Below are positions 11,016-19,727 of a stretch of DNA of 64,000 nucleotides, piece by piece. The notes under the pieces were generated by a model. It saw only the letters and a program-made list of their open reading frames with translations. It did no database searches and was not told where the DNA came from. Position numbers and translations under genes: made by a program. The stretch is from Undibacterium parvum (GTDB taxonomy: Bacteria; Pseudomonadota; Gammaproteobacteria; Burkholderiales; Burkholderiaceae_D), in contig NZ_CP034464.1 in NCBI RefSeq assembly GCF_003955735.1, positions 372,001-436,000 on the forward strand. The letters run 5' to 3'. Within the stretch, counting starts at the first letter, position 1, and every line of letters starts with the position of its first letter.

Positions 11016-11221
11016 GATTTTCCTTTTACATGCGGTAACAAGAGTAAAAATTAATTCAACCCTCATTATCGTGCTTACTTTTTACAAGATAACAATCCCA
11101 TCGGAATGATGAGATCTGCGACTATAGCATGAAAATTACGCAAATTCAAATACTTGCATGCGTAAAAAGGATGATCGCTTAAGATTAAATCTCACCACAG
11201 GCGATCACCCTGGCAGGCAAA

Positions 11222-12760
11222 CTAGATTTGCGGATTGAGCTTCTCAGACTTAGAGTGCAGTTTATTCAGCGCCGACAAATACGCCTTGGCAGATGCCACC
11301 ACGATATCCGGATCCGCCCCGACCCCATTGACGATACGCCCAGCCTTAGACAAACGCATCGTCACTTCGCCCTGAGACTGAGTACCGGTGGTAATTGCAT
11401 TGACTGAAAATAACAGCAACTCAGAGCCACTCTGGGTCAGCGACTCGATCGCATTAACGATGGCGTCGACCGGCCCATTACCTGTGCCTTCACAGCTGAC
11501 CTCCTCGCCAGCGATAGAAAATACCACCTTGGCCGTTGGCCGCTCACCGGTCTCAGAATGCTGCGCCAAAGACACGTAGCGATATTGTTCGTTGCCATGC
11601 GCATGCTCTTCATCCGACACCAGAGACATGATGTCTTCATCGAAAATTTCCGATTTTTTATCGGCCAATTCTTTAAAGCGTGCGAATGCCGCATTCACTT
11701 CAGTCTCAGATTCCAAGGCTATGCCTAATTCTTGCAGGCGTTGCTTAAACGCATTGCGGCCCGACAATTTACCCAAGACTATTTTATTCGCGGCCCAGCC
11801 TACATCTTCGGCCCGCATAATTTCATAAGTATCGCGCGCCTTCAAGATGCCATCCTGATGAATGCCGGAAGCATGCGCAAAGGCGTTAGCGCCGACCACG
11901 GCCTTATTTGGCTGCACCGCGAAACCGGTGATTTGCGAGACCAGTTTTGAAGTCGCCACGATTTGTGTCGTATCAATACCAAAATCAAGATTGAAATAAT
12001 CCTTGCGGGTACGCACCGCCATCACGATTTCTTCCAGCGCGGTATTGCCGGCGCGCTCACCGAGACCATTAATCGTACATTCAACCTGACGCGCGCCGCC
12101 TATCATGACGCCGGCCAGAGAATTGGCCACCGCCATACCCAAATCGTTGTGGCAATGCACCGACCAAATCACCTTATCGGAATTGGGAATGCGTTCGCGT
12201 AAAGTTTTCAGGGTGTTACCGTACAACTCAGGCACGCCATAGCCGACTGTATCGGCAAAATTAATCGTGGTCGCGCCCTCTTTGATGACAGCCTCAATCA
12301 CACGACACAAAAAATCGATGTCGGAGCGACTCGCATCTTCCGGACTAAATTCGACGTCATCGGTAAAGGTACGGGCATAGCGCACCGCTTGCTTGGCTTG
12401 CTCCAGTACCTGATCCGGACTCATGCGCAACTTCATTTCCATATGCAAAGGCGAGGTCGCGATGAAGGTATGGATACGCTTACGCTCAGCGCCAGCCAAA
12501 GCCTCGGCGGCACGCGCGATATCTCGGTCGTTGGCACGCGACAGGGAACAGATAATCGGTTCGCGCACCGCTAAAGAAATCGCCTTAATCGATTCAAAAT
12601 CACCTTGCGAGGCCGCCGCAAAACCAGCTTCGATCACATCGACTTTCAGACGCTCTAGCTGACGTGCGATACGCACTTTTTCATCCTTGGTCATTGAAGC
12701 GCCGGGGGATTGCTCGCCATCACGCAAGGTGGTATCGAATATGATGAGTTTGTCTGCCAT
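11222..12760 (-). CDS. leuA: 2-Isopropylmalate synthase
   Basis: First committed step of leucine synthesis: acetyl-CoA plus 2-oxoisovalerate to 2-isopropylmalate. The 512 residues start [20 protein letters not shown], the catalytic-barrel signature with the metal and substrate ligands; [10 protein letters not shown] and [13 protein letters not shown] supply the remaining metal histidines. The C-terminal ~120 residues form the leucine-binding regulatory domain ([33 protein letters not shown]), so feedback inhibition by leucine is expected. The gene is preceded by its own promoter and a leucine-rich leader ORF at 12913-13014, suggesting leucine-responsive control of expression as well. Confidence 0.97.
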   Translation of the reverse strand: MADKLIIFDTTLRDGEQSPGASMTKDEKVRIARQLERLKVDVIEAGFAAASQGDFESIKAISLAVREPIICSLSRANDRDIARAAEALAGAERKRIHTFIATSPLHMEMKLRMSPDQVLEQAKQAVRYARTFTDDVEFSPEDASRSDIDFLCRVIEAVIKEGATTINFADTVGYGVPELYGNTLKTLRERIPNSDKVIWSVHCHNDLGMAVANSLAGVMIGGARQVECTINGLGERAGNTALEEIVMAVRTRKDYFNLDFGIDTTQIVATSKLVSQITGFAVQPNKAVVGANAFAHASGIHQDGILKARDTYEIMRAEDVGWAANKIVLGKLSGRNAFKQRLQELGIALESETEVNAAFARFKELADKKSEIFDEDIMSLVSDEEHAHGNEQYRYVSLAQHSETGERPTAKVVFSIAGEEVSCEGTGNGPVDAIVNAIESLTQSGSELLLFSVNAITTGTQSQGEVTMRLSKAGRIVNGVGADPDIVVASAKAYLSALNKLHSKSEKLNPQI

Positions 12761-12912
12761 GTCTGCTCTCCAGAGAATTTATTGCAAAAAGTGATGTTTG
12801 AAATGCGCTTGAATTACGATTGATACTGTTCTGAATACTCTTACTCCTATCCTTGCAAAACACACACGGATGGGGAGACTACTCAGATTGTGGGGGTATG
12901 AGATTGTGCGCG

Positions 12913-13014
12913 TTACCGCACTAGTAGATTTAGTGCAGTTAGCACCAGCAACGACAGCAGGCCTGATAGGCCTGTCTTAGCTGGTGTAACGAGAGGGGTG
13001 AATGCGAAGTTCAT
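12913..13014 (-). CDS. Leucine-rich leader peptide upstream of leuA
   Basis: Reading the minus strand from the ATG at 13014 gives 33 codons and a TAA: MNFAFTPLVTPAKTGLSG, then LLSLLVLTALNLLVR. Ten of 33 residues are Leu, nine of them in the last 18, and five are CTA codons. The ORF ends 152 bases before leuA. The promoter at 13021-13049 places the transcription start at or next to the A of the ATG, so the message would be leaderless; no Shine-Dalgarno is seen. This is the architecture of an amino-acid-sensing leader. I infer that ribosome stalling at Leu codons controls leuA; the mechanism is not obvious because no intrinsic terminator with a U run is seen in 12761-12912. Confidence 0.75.
   Translation of the reverse strand: MNFAFTPLVTPAKTGLSGLLSLLVLTALNLLVR
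12943..12986 (-). promoter_or_regulatory. Stem-loop inside the leuA leader
   Basis: On the minus strand CACCAGC (12986-12980) pairs with GCTGGTG (12949-12943) and GACAG (12976-12972) with CTGTC (12957-12953), enclosing GCCT-ATC-AGGC. The 3' arm overlaps the run of Leu codons, so a ribosome paused there would open it. A second small hairpin (GTGCG / CGCAC, loop GTAACG) covers the leader stop codon. Confidence 0.55.
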
Positions 13015-13020
13015 GGGACG

Positions 13021-13049
13021 ACTATAAACGCGATTGGCAAAAAGCGCAA
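13021..13049 (-). promoter_or_regulatory. Predicted sigma-70 promoter of the leu leader / leuA
   Basis: Minus strand: -35 TTGCGC (13049-13044), 17-base spacer, -10 TATAGT (13026-13021). The -10 ends six bases before the leader ATG, so initiation would fall on or beside the start codon. It lies just downstream of the pssA terminator, giving leuA its own transcription unit. Confidence 0.65.
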
Positions 13050-13114
13050 GGACAAGTCACTGAAAAGTGCAAGAATATGTGGCAACGTAACGACCAGCAC
13101 TGCATCGCTGCGGC

Positions 13115-13145
13115 AAAAAAAAATCCACGCATGTCACGTGGATTT
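13115..13145 (-). terminator. Rho-independent terminator of pssA
   Basis: Minus-strand AAATCCACG / CGTGGATTT hairpin followed by an uninterrupted run of T (TTTTTTTTT), about 35 bases after the pssA stop. Confidence 0.9.
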
Positions 13146-13179
13146 AATCGCTGGGAAATCTAGAAAAATCTACTTATCT

Positions 13180-14040
13180 CTACTTGTGGTCTTCAGTCGT
13201 CTGCACAATACTGATGGGACGACCACTACGCCAGCGCCACAACAAGACCGCGTAGCCTGATAAGCCATACATGACGAATAAACCGAACAAAACCCTAGGT
13301 GGATCGCTGACGATCGCCACATAGCCGAGCAAGATCAAAAATGGCGCAACGAAAGGCACGGATTTGCGCATATTCACGTCTTTAAAACTATAGAAAGGCA
13401 CATTGGTTACCATCGTTAAACCGGCAAACAAGGTAATACTCCAGGCGCTCCAGCTCAGTTCCGCCCCTTTAAAATGCAAGTCATCCATCAATAAGATAAA
13501 ACCGGCCACCAGTGCGGCCGCAGCGGGACTAGGCAAACCCTGAAAATATTTCTTATCGACCACCGCGATATTTGTATTGAAACGCGCCAGACGCAAAGCG
13601 GCACAGGCGCAATACACGAAAGCCGCCAACCAACCTAGCTTTCCCATACCCTTGAGTGACCATTCAAACACCACCAGCGCTGGCGCCGCACCGAAAGAAA
13701 TCATGTCCGACAAGCTATCGTATTGCGCGCCGAATTCGCTCTGGGTATTGGTCATGCGCGCCACCCGCCCATCCAGACTATCGAGCACCATAGCCACAAA
13801 GATCGCCAAGGCGGCATGTTCAAAGCGTTGCGTCATCGCCATCACGATGGCATAAAAGCCGCAAAACAAGGCCGCCGTAGTAAAGGCATTGGGCAACAGA
13901 TAAATACCGCGCCGTGGTTTAACGGGCGAACCCAGATCATCGGCTTGCGTAGATTGATTGCCTGACAGCTTGGTTTTTCTGGCACCGCGCGGGAACAACT
14001 TAAAACTGCCCTTGGGCTGACGTTTTTTAAATGAGGACAT
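13180..14040 (-). CDS. pssA: CDP-diacylglycerol--serine O-phosphatidyltransferase
   Basis: Integral membrane enzyme making phosphatidylserine, the precursor of phosphatidylethanolamine. The 286-residue protein has the CDP-alcohol phosphatidyltransferase signature DGRVARMTNTQSEFGAQYDSLSD (residues ~89-111), with the D-G..A-R, G and paired Asp residues in place, and about seven hydrophobic segments. This is the Bacillus-type membrane PssA, not the E. coli peripheral type. The N-terminal ~35 residues are basic. It precedes leuA on the same strand but is separated from it by a strong terminator. Confidence 0.95.
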   Translation of the reverse strand: MSSFKKRQPKGSFKLFPRGARKTKLSGNQSTQADDLGSPVKPRRGIYLLPNAFTTAALFCGFYAIVMAMTQRFEHAALAIFVAMVLDSLDGRVARMTNTQSEFGAQYDSLSDMISFGAAPALVVFEWSLKGMGKLGWLAAFVYCACAALRLARFNTNIAVVDKKYFQGLPSPAAAALVAGFILLMDDLHFKGAELSWSAWSITLFAGLTMVTNVPFYSFKDVNMRKSVPFVAPFLILLGYVAIVSDPPRVLFGLFVMYGLSGYAVLLWRWRSGRPISIVQTTEDHK

Positions 14041-14230
14041 GCGTCTATTCTAGGTAGATGAGGATAGTGACCAGGCACCATCACAGCGAATTAATCGCAT
14101 TGACCGCGCAATTGCACGGCAACTAAGAGGCTGGAGTATAACCGCGATTGACGCGAAGTAAAACCATGCGCGAAGTCAACATCGAACCTGCACCACTTAA
14201 AACCCCAATTCAAACACGCAATGTGGATGC

Positions 14231-14260
14231 GGCCTGCAGGCCAATAATGGTCTGCAGGCC
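14231..14260 (-). terminator. GC-rich hairpin downstream of acs
   Basis: A 9-bp perfect stem GGCCTGCAG / CTGCAGGCC with a 12-base loop lies about 45 bases after the acs stop. There is no T run, so it may be a transcript-stabilising structure rather than an intrinsic terminator. Confidence 0.45.
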
Positions 14261-14303
14261 ACACGGGTATTGCGCACTCGGTTTTTAAAACTAGTAATTC
14301 AAG

Positions 14304-16286
14304 TTACAAAGCTTGTTTCAGCTGCTCCAAAATTGCTGGATTTTCCAAAGTCGAAATATCCTGAGTAATTTCTTCACCCTTGGCGAGTACACGCAACAAG
14401 CGACGCATGATTTTGCCGGAACGGGTTTTTGGCAGATTGTCACCGAAACGAATTTCTTTCGGTTTAGCAATCGGACCTATCTCCTTGGCGACCCAGTTAC
14501 GCAACTCGGTGGCGATTTGCTTGGCCTCGTCACCGGTAGGACGGCTACGTTTCAAGACCACGAAGGCGCAGATCGATTCACCGGTGGTCTCGTCTGGCTT
14601 CCCGACCACCGCCGCCTCGGCCACCATAGGATGAGCCACCAGCGCCGATTCGATTTCCATCGTGCCCATGCGGTGACCGGAGACATTCAAGACATCATCG
14701 ATACGACCGGTGATGGTGAAATAGCCGGTGTCTTTATTGCGGATCGCGCCATCACCGGCCAGATACACCTTACCGCCGAATTCTTCCGGGAAATAACTCT
14801 TCTTGAAACGTTCATCATCGCCCCAGATGGTGCGTATCATCGATGGCCAAGGACGTTTAACCACCAAAATACCGCCCTGCCCGTTCGGCAAATCATGACC
14901 AGTTTCATCCACGATGGCGGCCATAATGCCCGGCAAAGCTAAGGTGCAAGAACCTGGCACCAAAGGTGTCGCGCCTGGCAAAGGCGTCATCATATGGCCA
15001 CCCGTTTCGGTTTGCCAGAAGGTATCAACCACTGGGCATTTCTCGCCGCCGATATTTTTGTAGTACCACATCCAGGCTTCCGGATTAATCGGCTCGCCGA
15101 CCGAGCCCAGCAAGCGCAAGGACGACAAATCATATTTATTCGGATGGATAGTGGCGTCACCGTCAGCCGCCTTGATCAGCGAGCGGATCGCGGTCGGCGC
15201 GGTGTAAAAAATCGTCGCTTTATGCTTTTGTATCATGTCCCAGAAACGGCCGGCATTCGGGTAAGTCGGGATGCCCTCAAACACGATTTCGGTCGCGCCC
15301 ACGGCTAGCGGGCCATAAGTGATGTAGGTGTGGCCGGTGACCCAGCCAATATCGGCGGTACACCAGAACACGTCATTGGGCTTGATGTCGAAGGTCCACT
15401 TCATGGTCAGCATGGCCCACAACAAATAGCCGCCGCTAGAATGCTGCACGCCCTTAGGCTTACCAGTAGAACCAGAGGTGTAAAGAATAAACAGCGGGTG
15501 CTCGGCGCTGACCCATTCAGGCTCGCACACGGCAGATTGGCCAGCCACCAGATCGTGCATCCAGCGATCACGTCCACCCGCCATAGTCACTTCGCCGCCG
15601 GTGCGTTGATACACCACGACGTTTCTAACTTTCTGGCAATCGCCCAGCGCCAGCGCTTCATCAACGATGGCTTTTAAAGGCAGATGTTTGCCGCCGCGCA
15701 CTTGCTGATCGGCAGTAATCACCATCACCGCGCCGACGTCGACGATGCGCTCTTGCAGGGATTTCGCTGAGAAGCCACCGAACACCACAGAGTGGGTGGC
15801 ACCGATACGGGCGCAGGCTTGCATTGCCACCACGCCTTCGACTGACATAGGCATGTAGATCACCACGCGGTCGCCCTTGCCTACGCCTAGCGACTTTAAG
15901 CCGTTAGCGAACTGACAGACTTTTTGATGTAATTCGGTATAGCTAACTTTAGTAACTTCGCCGCCATCGGCTTCAAACACCAAGGCGACTTTGTCGCCCA
16001 GGCCTTTTTGCAGATTCACATCCAGGCAGTTGTAAGAGACATTGAGCAGACCGTCTTCAAACCATTTATACAGCGGCGCTTGCGTTTCATCCAGGGTCGT
16101 GCTGAACGGCTTATACCAATGCAGATTCTCGCGTGCCAGCCTGGCCCAGAAACCTTCATAATCCTGTTCCGCCTCAGCGCATAGCGCGTAATAGGCATCC
16201 ATACCAGAAATAGTGGCATCTGCAGCAAACGCTGCCGGTGGAGGGAAAATACGTGATTCAGCTTTTACAGGATCGAGGTCTGACAT
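14304..16286 (-). CDS. acs: Acetyl-CoA synthetase (AMP-forming)
   Basis: Activates acetate to acetyl-CoA via acetyl-AMP. From the ATG at 16286 (ribosome site GGAG) the 660 residues begin [17 protein letters not shown]; a further ATG at 16298 is in frame but less well placed. The P-loop-like motif [18 protein letters not shown], the adenylate-forming core [17 protein letters not shown], the hinge [17 protein letters not shown] and the regulatory acetylation site [14 protein letters not shown] are all present. The gene stands alone between pssA and the fumarase, with a long upstream region carrying a mobile element. Confidence 0.97.
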   Translation of the reverse strand: MSDLDPVKAESRIFPPPAAFAADATISGMDAYYALCAEAEQDYEGFWARLARENLHWYKPFSTTLDETQAPLYKWFEDGLLNVSYNCLDVNLQKGLGDKVALVFEADGGEVTKVSYTELHQKVCQFANGLKSLGVGKGDRVVIYMPMSVEGVVAMQACARIGATHSVVFGGFSAKSLQERIVDVGAVMVITADQQVRGGKHLPLKAIVDEALALGDCQKVRNVVVYQRTGGEVTMAGGRDRWMHDLVAGQSAVCEPEWVSAEHPLFILYTSGSTGKPKGVQHSSGGYLLWAMLTMKWTFDIKPNDVFWCTADIGWVTGHTYITYGPLAVGATEIVFEGIPTYPNAGRFWDMIQKHKATIFYTAPTAIRSLIKAADGDATIHPNKYDLSSLRLLGSVGEPINPEAWMWYYKNIGGEKCPVVDTFWQTETGGHMMTPLPGATPLVPGSCTLALPGIMAAIVDETGHDLPNGQGGILVVKRPWPSMIRTIWGDDERFKKSYFPEEFGGKVYLAGDGAIRNKDTGYFTITGRIDDVLNVSGHRMGTMEIESALVAHPMVAEAAVVGKPDETTGESICAFVVLKRSRPTGDEAKQIATELRNWVAKEIGPIAKPKEIRFGDNLPKTRSGKIMRRLLRVLAKGEEITQDISTLENPAILEQLKQAL

Positions 16287-16524
16287 TGATATCTCCAACT
16301 GGTTTATTGTGATTTATTTTAAAACGACAAACATGAACTAGACAGCTCCACCTTAGTCTTGCAGACTTACCCAAGCCTTACGTCAAAGTGCTAAAACGAT
16401 AATACCACAACAATACCATTTATCCGCAAGTGGCTTACCGCAATATCTGCGTCAGTGTAAAATACTGCCAACTTGCGTCGCGCAGATCAAAACGGCGGCA
16501 CACTATAAGGCGACTGGTACTCCC

Positions 16525-16668
16525 TAATGCTGTTCAGTTAAGCTCCAATCCGACTAGGTGTCATCCCTGCGTAGGCAGGGATCCAGTGTCTTTAGGCTTT
16601 TACGCCGCTGGATTCCCGCTTTCGCGGGAATGACGATACGTAGGACAAAGTTTAACTGAACGGCATTA
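16525..16668. mobile_element. 144-bp MITE with IS4-type terminal inverted repeats
   Basis: Ends are TAATGCTGTTCAGTTAA (left) and the complement of TAATGCCGTTCAGTTAA (right): 17 bp with one mismatch. The identical 12-bp sequence ACTGGTACTCCC flanks it directly on both sides (16513-16524 and 16669-16680), a clean target-site duplication. From memory, IS4 begins TAATGCCGATCAGTTAAG and makes 11-13 bp duplications, so an IS4-family transposase supplied elsewhere is the likely mover. Inside are two hairpins (CCCTGCGTAGGCAGGG and TTCCCGCTTTCGCGGGAA) of the widespread proteobacterial intergenic type. No coding capacity. Confidence 0.85.
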
Positions 16669-16812
16669 ACTGGTACTCCCCGCGAATTGCATTAGACGTA
16701 AATACTGAGAGCTAACACCCGCGCCAACGCCAAGGATGCAATCGAACCACGCATTAATCAGCTACAAAATTTTAAGCAAGCACGATTTTTTTACCTAGCC
16801 CAGAGCCAAATC

Positions 16813-18330
16813 ATGACTATCATCAAGCAAGACGATCTGATCGAATCCATCGCCGCCGCACTGCAGTACATCAGCTACTATCATCCGGCTGACTACATCG
16901 CCCATCTGGCGCGCGCCTACGAGACAGAACAAAGCCCGGCCGCCAAGGATGCGATTGCCCAGATCCTGACCAACTCGCGCATGTGCGCCGAAGGCCGTCG
17001 CCCGATTTGCCAGGACACCGGCATCGTCAATGTGTTCTTAAAAATCGGTATGGGCGTGCGCTTTGAAGGTTTTAGCGGCTCCATTACCGACGCCGTCAAT
17101 GAAGGTGTGCGTCAGGGTTACAACAATCCCGACAACGTGTTGCGCGCCTCTATCGTGGCAGACCCTTTGTTTGATCGCAAAAACACCAAGGACAATACGC
17201 CAGCGGTAGTCCACATGGAACTGGTACCAGGCAATACGGTCGACGTACAAGTAGCAGCCAAGGGCGGCGGATCAGAAAACAAGACCAAGTTCGTCATGCT
17301 CAACCCATCTGATTCATTGATAGACTGGGTCATGAAAACCGTACCGACCATGGGCGCTGGCTGGTGCCCGCCTGGCATGCTGGGCATAGGCATAGGTGGT
17401 ACTGCAGAAAAAGCCATGCTGATGGCGAAAGAATCCTTGATGGAAGACATCAACATGTACGAGCTGAAATTACGCGGCCCGCAAAACAAGACCGAAGAGC
17501 TGCGCATAGAATTGTGCGACAAGATCAATGCCCTAGGCATAGGCGCACAAGGTCTGGGCGGTTTGACCACCGTGCTCGACGTCAAGATCAATATGTACCC
17601 TACCCACGCAGCTTCCAAACCAGTGGCCATGATCCCTAACTGCGCCGCGACCCGTCACGGTCACTTTGTGCTGGACGGTTCTGGCCCGGTCTACATGACG
17701 CCACCAGCGCTATCTAGCTGGCCGGATGTGCACTGGGTTGCCGATACCGAAAAATCCAAACGCATCGATCTCAATACATTAAGCAAAGAAGAAGTCGCTT
17801 CCTGGACCCCAGGCCAGACTTTACTGCTGAACGGCAAAATGCTGACCGGCCGCGATGCCGCCCACAAGCGCATCCAGGACATGCTGGCCAAGGGCGAAAC
17901 CCTGCCGGTAGATTTCACCAACCGCGTGATCTACTATGTCGGCCCGGTCGATCCTGTGCGTGACGAAGCGGTAGGCCCTGCCGGCCCGACTACGGCGACC
18001 CGCATGGATAGCTTTACCGACATGATGTTAGAAAAAACCGGCTTGATCTCTATGATAGGCAAGGCAGAGCGCGGCCCAGCTGCCATTGCATCGATCAAAC
18101 AACATGGTTCGGCCTATCTGATGGCAGTGGGCGGCGCCGCCTACCTGGTATCAAAAGCCATCAAGACCGCCAAGGTGGTGGGCTTTGCCGATCTGGGTAT
18201 GGAAGCGATTTACGAGTTTGATGTCGTCGATATGCCAGTCACAGTAGCGGTTGATTCCAAAGGCACCTCGGTGCACACCACCGGCCCGAAAGAATGGCAA
18301 GCCAAGATAGGCATCATCCCGGTTGCCTGA
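16813..18330 (+). CDS. Fumarate hydratase, class I (iron-sulfur)
   Basis: Reversible hydration of fumarate to malate in the TCA cycle by an oxygen-sensitive [4Fe-4S] enzyme. The 505 residues contain the alpha-part GRRPICQDTGIVNVFLKIGMG (first cluster Cys), AKGGGSENKTKF, and GWCPPGMLGIGIGGTAEKAM, and the beta-part GRDAAHKRI, GPAGPTTATRMD and YLMAVGGAAYLVSKAI. Length and domain order match single-chain class I fumarases (FumA/FumB type). Its final codons overlap the start of murI, so the two are probably co-transcribed. Confidence 0.95.
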   Translation: MTIIKQDDLIESIAAALQYISYYHPADYIAHLARAYETEQSPAAKDAIAQILTNSRMCAEGRRPICQDTGIVNVFLKIGMGVRFEGFSGSITDAVNEGVRQGYNNPDNVLRASIVADPLFDRKNTKDNTPAVVHMELVPGNTVDVQVAAKGGGSENKTKFVMLNPSDSLIDWVMKTVPTMGAGWCPPGMLGIGIGGTAEKAMLMAKESLMEDINMYELKLRGPQNKTEELRIELCDKINALGIGAQGLGGLTTVLDVKINMYPTHAASKPVAMIPNCAATRHGHFVLDGSGPVYMTPPALSSWPDVHWVADTEKSKRIDLNTLSKEEVASWTPGQTLLLNGKMLTGRDAAHKRIQDMLAKGETLPVDFTNRVIYYVGPVDPVRDEAVGPAGPTTATRMDSFTDMMLEKTGLISMIGKAERGPAAIASIKQHGSAYLMAVGGAAYLVSKAIKTAKVVGFADLGMEAIYEFDVVDMPVTVAVDSKGTSVHTTGPKEWQAKIGIIPVA

Positions 18331-19225
18331 TTTGTCTGCCATTTCTGCCATTAACACCTTAGCTGAGACTACAGCTATCAAACACCCCGGGCAGCCAGTC
18401 GGGGTGTTTGATTCTGGCGTGGGCGGCCTCTCGGTGCTGGCACATATACGCCAGCAGCTGCCGGGCGAACAGCTGATCTACTTTGCAGATTCTGGCTTCG
18501 CGCCTTACGGCGAAAAATCGGATGAGGTGCTGATAGAACGCAGTCTGGCAGTTGCCGAATTTTTACTCACGCATCACATCAAGGCGCTGGTGATTGCCTG
18601 CAATACCGCCACCGCCGCGGCGGTAGCTACCTTACGCCAGCGCTACCCCGAGCTGATCATCATAGGCATGGAGCCGGGCTTAAAACCGGCGGCGCTGCAC
18701 AGCGTATCGAAGGTGGTCGGCGTATTAGCCACCAAGAGCACCTTGCAAAGTCAAAAATTTAGCCAGTTACGCGACCAGCTCAGCGTCGAAACCGGCGTCA
18801 ACTTTATCGCGCAAGCCTGCATAGGTTTAGTCAACCAAATTGAAAAAGCCGAGCTGCATTCTGCCGAAACCCTGCAACTGGTGCGCCGCTACGTCGCGCC
18901 GCTACTCGCGCAAGGCGCCGATACGCTAGTACTAGGCTGCACCCACTACCCCTTTATCGCTCATCTGATTCGTCAAGTTGTGGCAGAAAACCAGCCAGAC
19001 GCCAAGCTAGACGCAGTGCGCCTGATAGACACCGGCGAAGCGGTCGCCAGACGTCTGCACAAACTACTAGAGCAGCAAGGTCTACTCAACACCCAGCCAT
19101 CCGCTGCGATAAGCAGCACAGCGCTAAACACCTACACCACAGGCAGCACCAGCAACCTGGAACACGCACTACAGCACATGCTGGGCTTGCGCGCCGACCA
19201 GTACCAGCTCAGCGCCCTGGCATAA
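18323..19225 (+). CDS. murI: Glutamate racemase
   Basis: Supplies D-glutamate for peptidoglycan. The conserved VFDSGVGGLSVLAHI, the first catalytic Cys in VIACNTATAA and the second in LGCTHYPFIAHL are present. There is no ATG upstream of the FDSG motif in this frame; the TTG at 18323 (overlapping the fumarase stop by eight bases) or the TTG at 18332 are the likely starts, giving about 300 residues. Such an overlap implies translational coupling to the fumarase gene. The last ~30 residues are variable. Confidence 0.93.
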   Translation: MPDLSAISAINTLAETTAIKHPGQPVGVFDSGVGGLSVLAHIRQQLPGEQLIYFADSGFAPYGEKSDEVLIERSLAVAEFLLTHHIKALVIACNTATAAAVATLRQRYPELIIIGMEPGLKPAALHSVSKVVGVLATKSTLQSQKFSQLRDQLSVETGVNFIAQACIGLVNQIEKAELHSAETLQLVRRYVAPLLAQGADTLVLGCTHYPFIAHLIRQVVAENQPDAKLDAVRLIDTGEAVARRLHKLLEQQGLLNTQPSAAISSTALNTYTTGSTSNLEHALQHMLGLRADQYQLSALA

Positions 19226-19262
19226 GACCAGCGCCAGCGCGCCCGCCAAAACCAAACAATTT

Positions 19263-19358
19263 CAAACAGGACCTAGCCCGAGACCCATATCCCATGCGGG
19301 TTTGCGGGCAGATGCCGCCAGCAGCCGCATAGAATATGCGCACTGGGCTTGCCTGTTT
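19263..19358. repeat. Dispersed ~90-bp palindromic repeat (GCATATTCC type), copy A
   Basis: An imperfect inverted repeat with outer arms AAACAGG..TAGCCC / GGGCTTGCCTGTTT and inner arms CCATGCGGG / CCGCAT..AATATGCG around GCAGATGCCGCCAGC. The same core recurs at 20917-21010 (copy B, with the same central 17 bases) and, inverted, at 27953-28037 (copy C). It lies after murI, where its hairpin followed by AAAAAATTTT may also act as a terminator. The rest of 19226-19727 shows no gene. Confidence 0.7.
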
Positions 19359-19727
19359 AAAAAATTTTGATTGAATCGCGGCTGGCTGGGTGGCCACGCT
19401 TTTGTGTCCACGCCGAGATAACCCGACAAGACTGCATGCAAGGATGTTTTGGTTTGATGGAGCTTAAGCTGATGTGTTGTTGCTTGCCCCTTACGCGTGG
19501 GCACGATGATGCTTGTGCCCACCCGCCGCCTCTTCTTTTAAGAAAATGCCGAATCAAAAAGGGATCAAAGCGGAATCAAATCGGAATCGAAAGGCGCAGC
19601 GCCAATTCAAAATTTCAGATGCTACTCCCCGCATATTGGTTTATTATTTTGCCAATCGCTAGACAACAGCATGCTCAGTCCAACGTCTAGAATTTTTTTG
19701 CAATCCTTCATTTCTTGAAAGAATCAC

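Noticed and set aside
19619..19700. A possible fourth copy of the ATACTCC repeat (TACTCCCCGC near 19624)
   Set aside because: Only the left end matches; there is no inverted partner or internal GCGGG/GATTTAC pattern within ~90 bases.
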